From Acidobacteriota bacterium (lineage in GTDB: Bacteria; Acidobacteriota; UBA6911): 6,140 nucleotides of DNA. The position numbers and the translations under genes were made by a program. The stretch lies in the NCBI GenBank assembly GCA_017860075.1, contig JAFNAH010000094.1, positions 1 through 6,140 of the forward strand, written 5' to 3'. Below are positions 5,581-6,140 of the stretch, in pieces. A model generated the notes under the pieces. It ran no database searches and was not told the DNA's origin. It saw only the letters and a list, made by a program, of their open reading frames with translations. The stretch's first letter is position 1. Each line of letters begins with the position of its first letter.

Positions 5581-6140
5581 TTGGCCCGCGGATACGATCC
5601 CATCCTCCTGGAAATCTTCAGGTCGCTCTACGCCGCCGTTGCCGAGGAGATGGGCGTGACTCTCCGCCGCACCGCATTCTCTCCCAATATCAAGGAGAGG
5701 CGGGACTACTCCTGTGCAGTCTTCGATTCGAGGGGGGAACTGGTGGCCCAGGGCGATCATATGCCTGTCCACCTGGGTTCAATGCCGATGTCGGTGGCTG
5801 CAGCAGTCCGCGCGGTGAGGATGCTGCCTGGCGATATCGTCATCCTCAACGATCCCTACGAGGGAGGAACGCACCTCCCTGACTTGACGCTGGTAAGCCC
5901 GGTATTTGACTCCGGATCAGGGGTACTCCTCTTTCACGTCGCGAGCCGCGCGCACCACTCGGATATCGGGGGCATGACGCCCGGCTCGATGCCGCTGAGC
6001 ACCGAGATCTTCCAGGAGGGATTGCGCATCCCTCCGCTGAAGCTCTTCAACGAGGGTCGTCCTGTGCAGGACGTATTCCGGTTGCTCCTGGCCAACGTGA
6101 GGACGCCCCGCGAGCGCGAGGGGGATATCACGGCCCAGGT
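5581..6140 (+). CDS. hyuB: Hydantoinase B/oxoprolinase family protein, N-terminal part
   Basis: The first 186 codons of a HyuB-family protein, cut by the right edge; the whole family is usually 500-600 residues. HyuB-type subunits act with a HyuA-type ATP-binding subunit in ATP-dependent hydrolysis of hydantoins or 5-oxoproline, or in related carboxylases. The exact substrate cannot be told from this part. Family motifs run in order: RRTAFSPNIKERRDYSCAVFD at about 29-49, VHLGSMPMSV at 63-72, LNDPYEGGTHLPD at 89-101, RAHHSDIGG at 123-131, TEIFQEGLRIPP at 141-152 and LLLANVRTPRERE at 168-180. The His/Asp residues in the third and fourth motifs are probable metal ligands. The TTG start at 5581 gives the family's usual N-terminus (DPI-LEI), whereas the first internal ATG (codon 24) would remove conserved residues. 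No hyuA precedes it, so the partner may follow to the right or lie elsewhere. Confidence 0.88.
   Translation, partial: MARGYDPILLEIFRSLYAAVAEEMGVTLRRTAFSPNIKERRDYSCAVFDSRGELVAQGDHMPVHLGSMPMSVAAAVRAVRMLPGDIVILNDPYEGGTHLPDLTLVSPVFDSGSGVLLFHVASRAHHSDIGGMTPGSMPLSTEIFQEGLRIPPLKLFNEGRPVQDVFRLLLANVRTPREREGDITAQ

Overview
The window is a GC-rich bacterial segment with a four-gene leftward block (positions 149-5131, minus strand), a roughly 450-bp divergent intergenic region, and the 5' end of a rightward gene running off the right edge. The pilB-pilT-pilC order, the MshEN-type PilB, the MqnP-like prenyltransferase and the short-period palindromic repeats between genes would fit Acidobacteriota or a deltaproteobacterial-type lineage. 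This placement is an inference; no rRNA or other marker gene is present.

Leftward block: a UbiA-family prenyltransferase (MqnP-like), pilB (extension ATPase), pilT (retraction ATPase) and pilC (inner-membrane platform). The gaps are 2, 16 and 15 nt. All three pil genes have a ribosome binding site at a good distance, so the block reads as one operon. PilB, PilT and PilC form the cytoplasmic motor core of a type IV pilus: PilB drives pilin assembly, PilT drives disassembly and PilC is the membrane platform both motors act on. The pilin and the alignment and secretin genes are not in the window. By analogy with myxobacterial and Geobacter-type clusters, pilS/pilR/pilA could lie beyond the left edge. 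The prenyltransferase probably serves quinone synthesis, and its place at the head of a pilus operon is the least expected part of the layout.

Left end (1-148): just downstream of pilC lies a tandem hexamer array (88-123, consensus GTCCAN), with an inverted partner at 1-18 that can pair with it. No gene is visible here.

Intergenic region (5132-5580): no convincing gene. It holds a GC-rich palindrome (5362-5379), a heptamer-phased inverted repeat with two competing hairpins (5463-5508), and weak promoter candidates in both directions. Both non-coding stretches of the window therefore carry short-period repeat arrays with dyad symmetry, but with different units.

Right end (5581-6140): the first 186 codons of a hydantoinase B/oxoprolinase-family gene. 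It starts at TTG and is recognisable from strong family motifs.

I see no clear undescribed system. The best leads are the likely c-di-GMP-binding domain of PilB, the two repeat arrays, and the start-site arrangement of the prenyltransferase gene.
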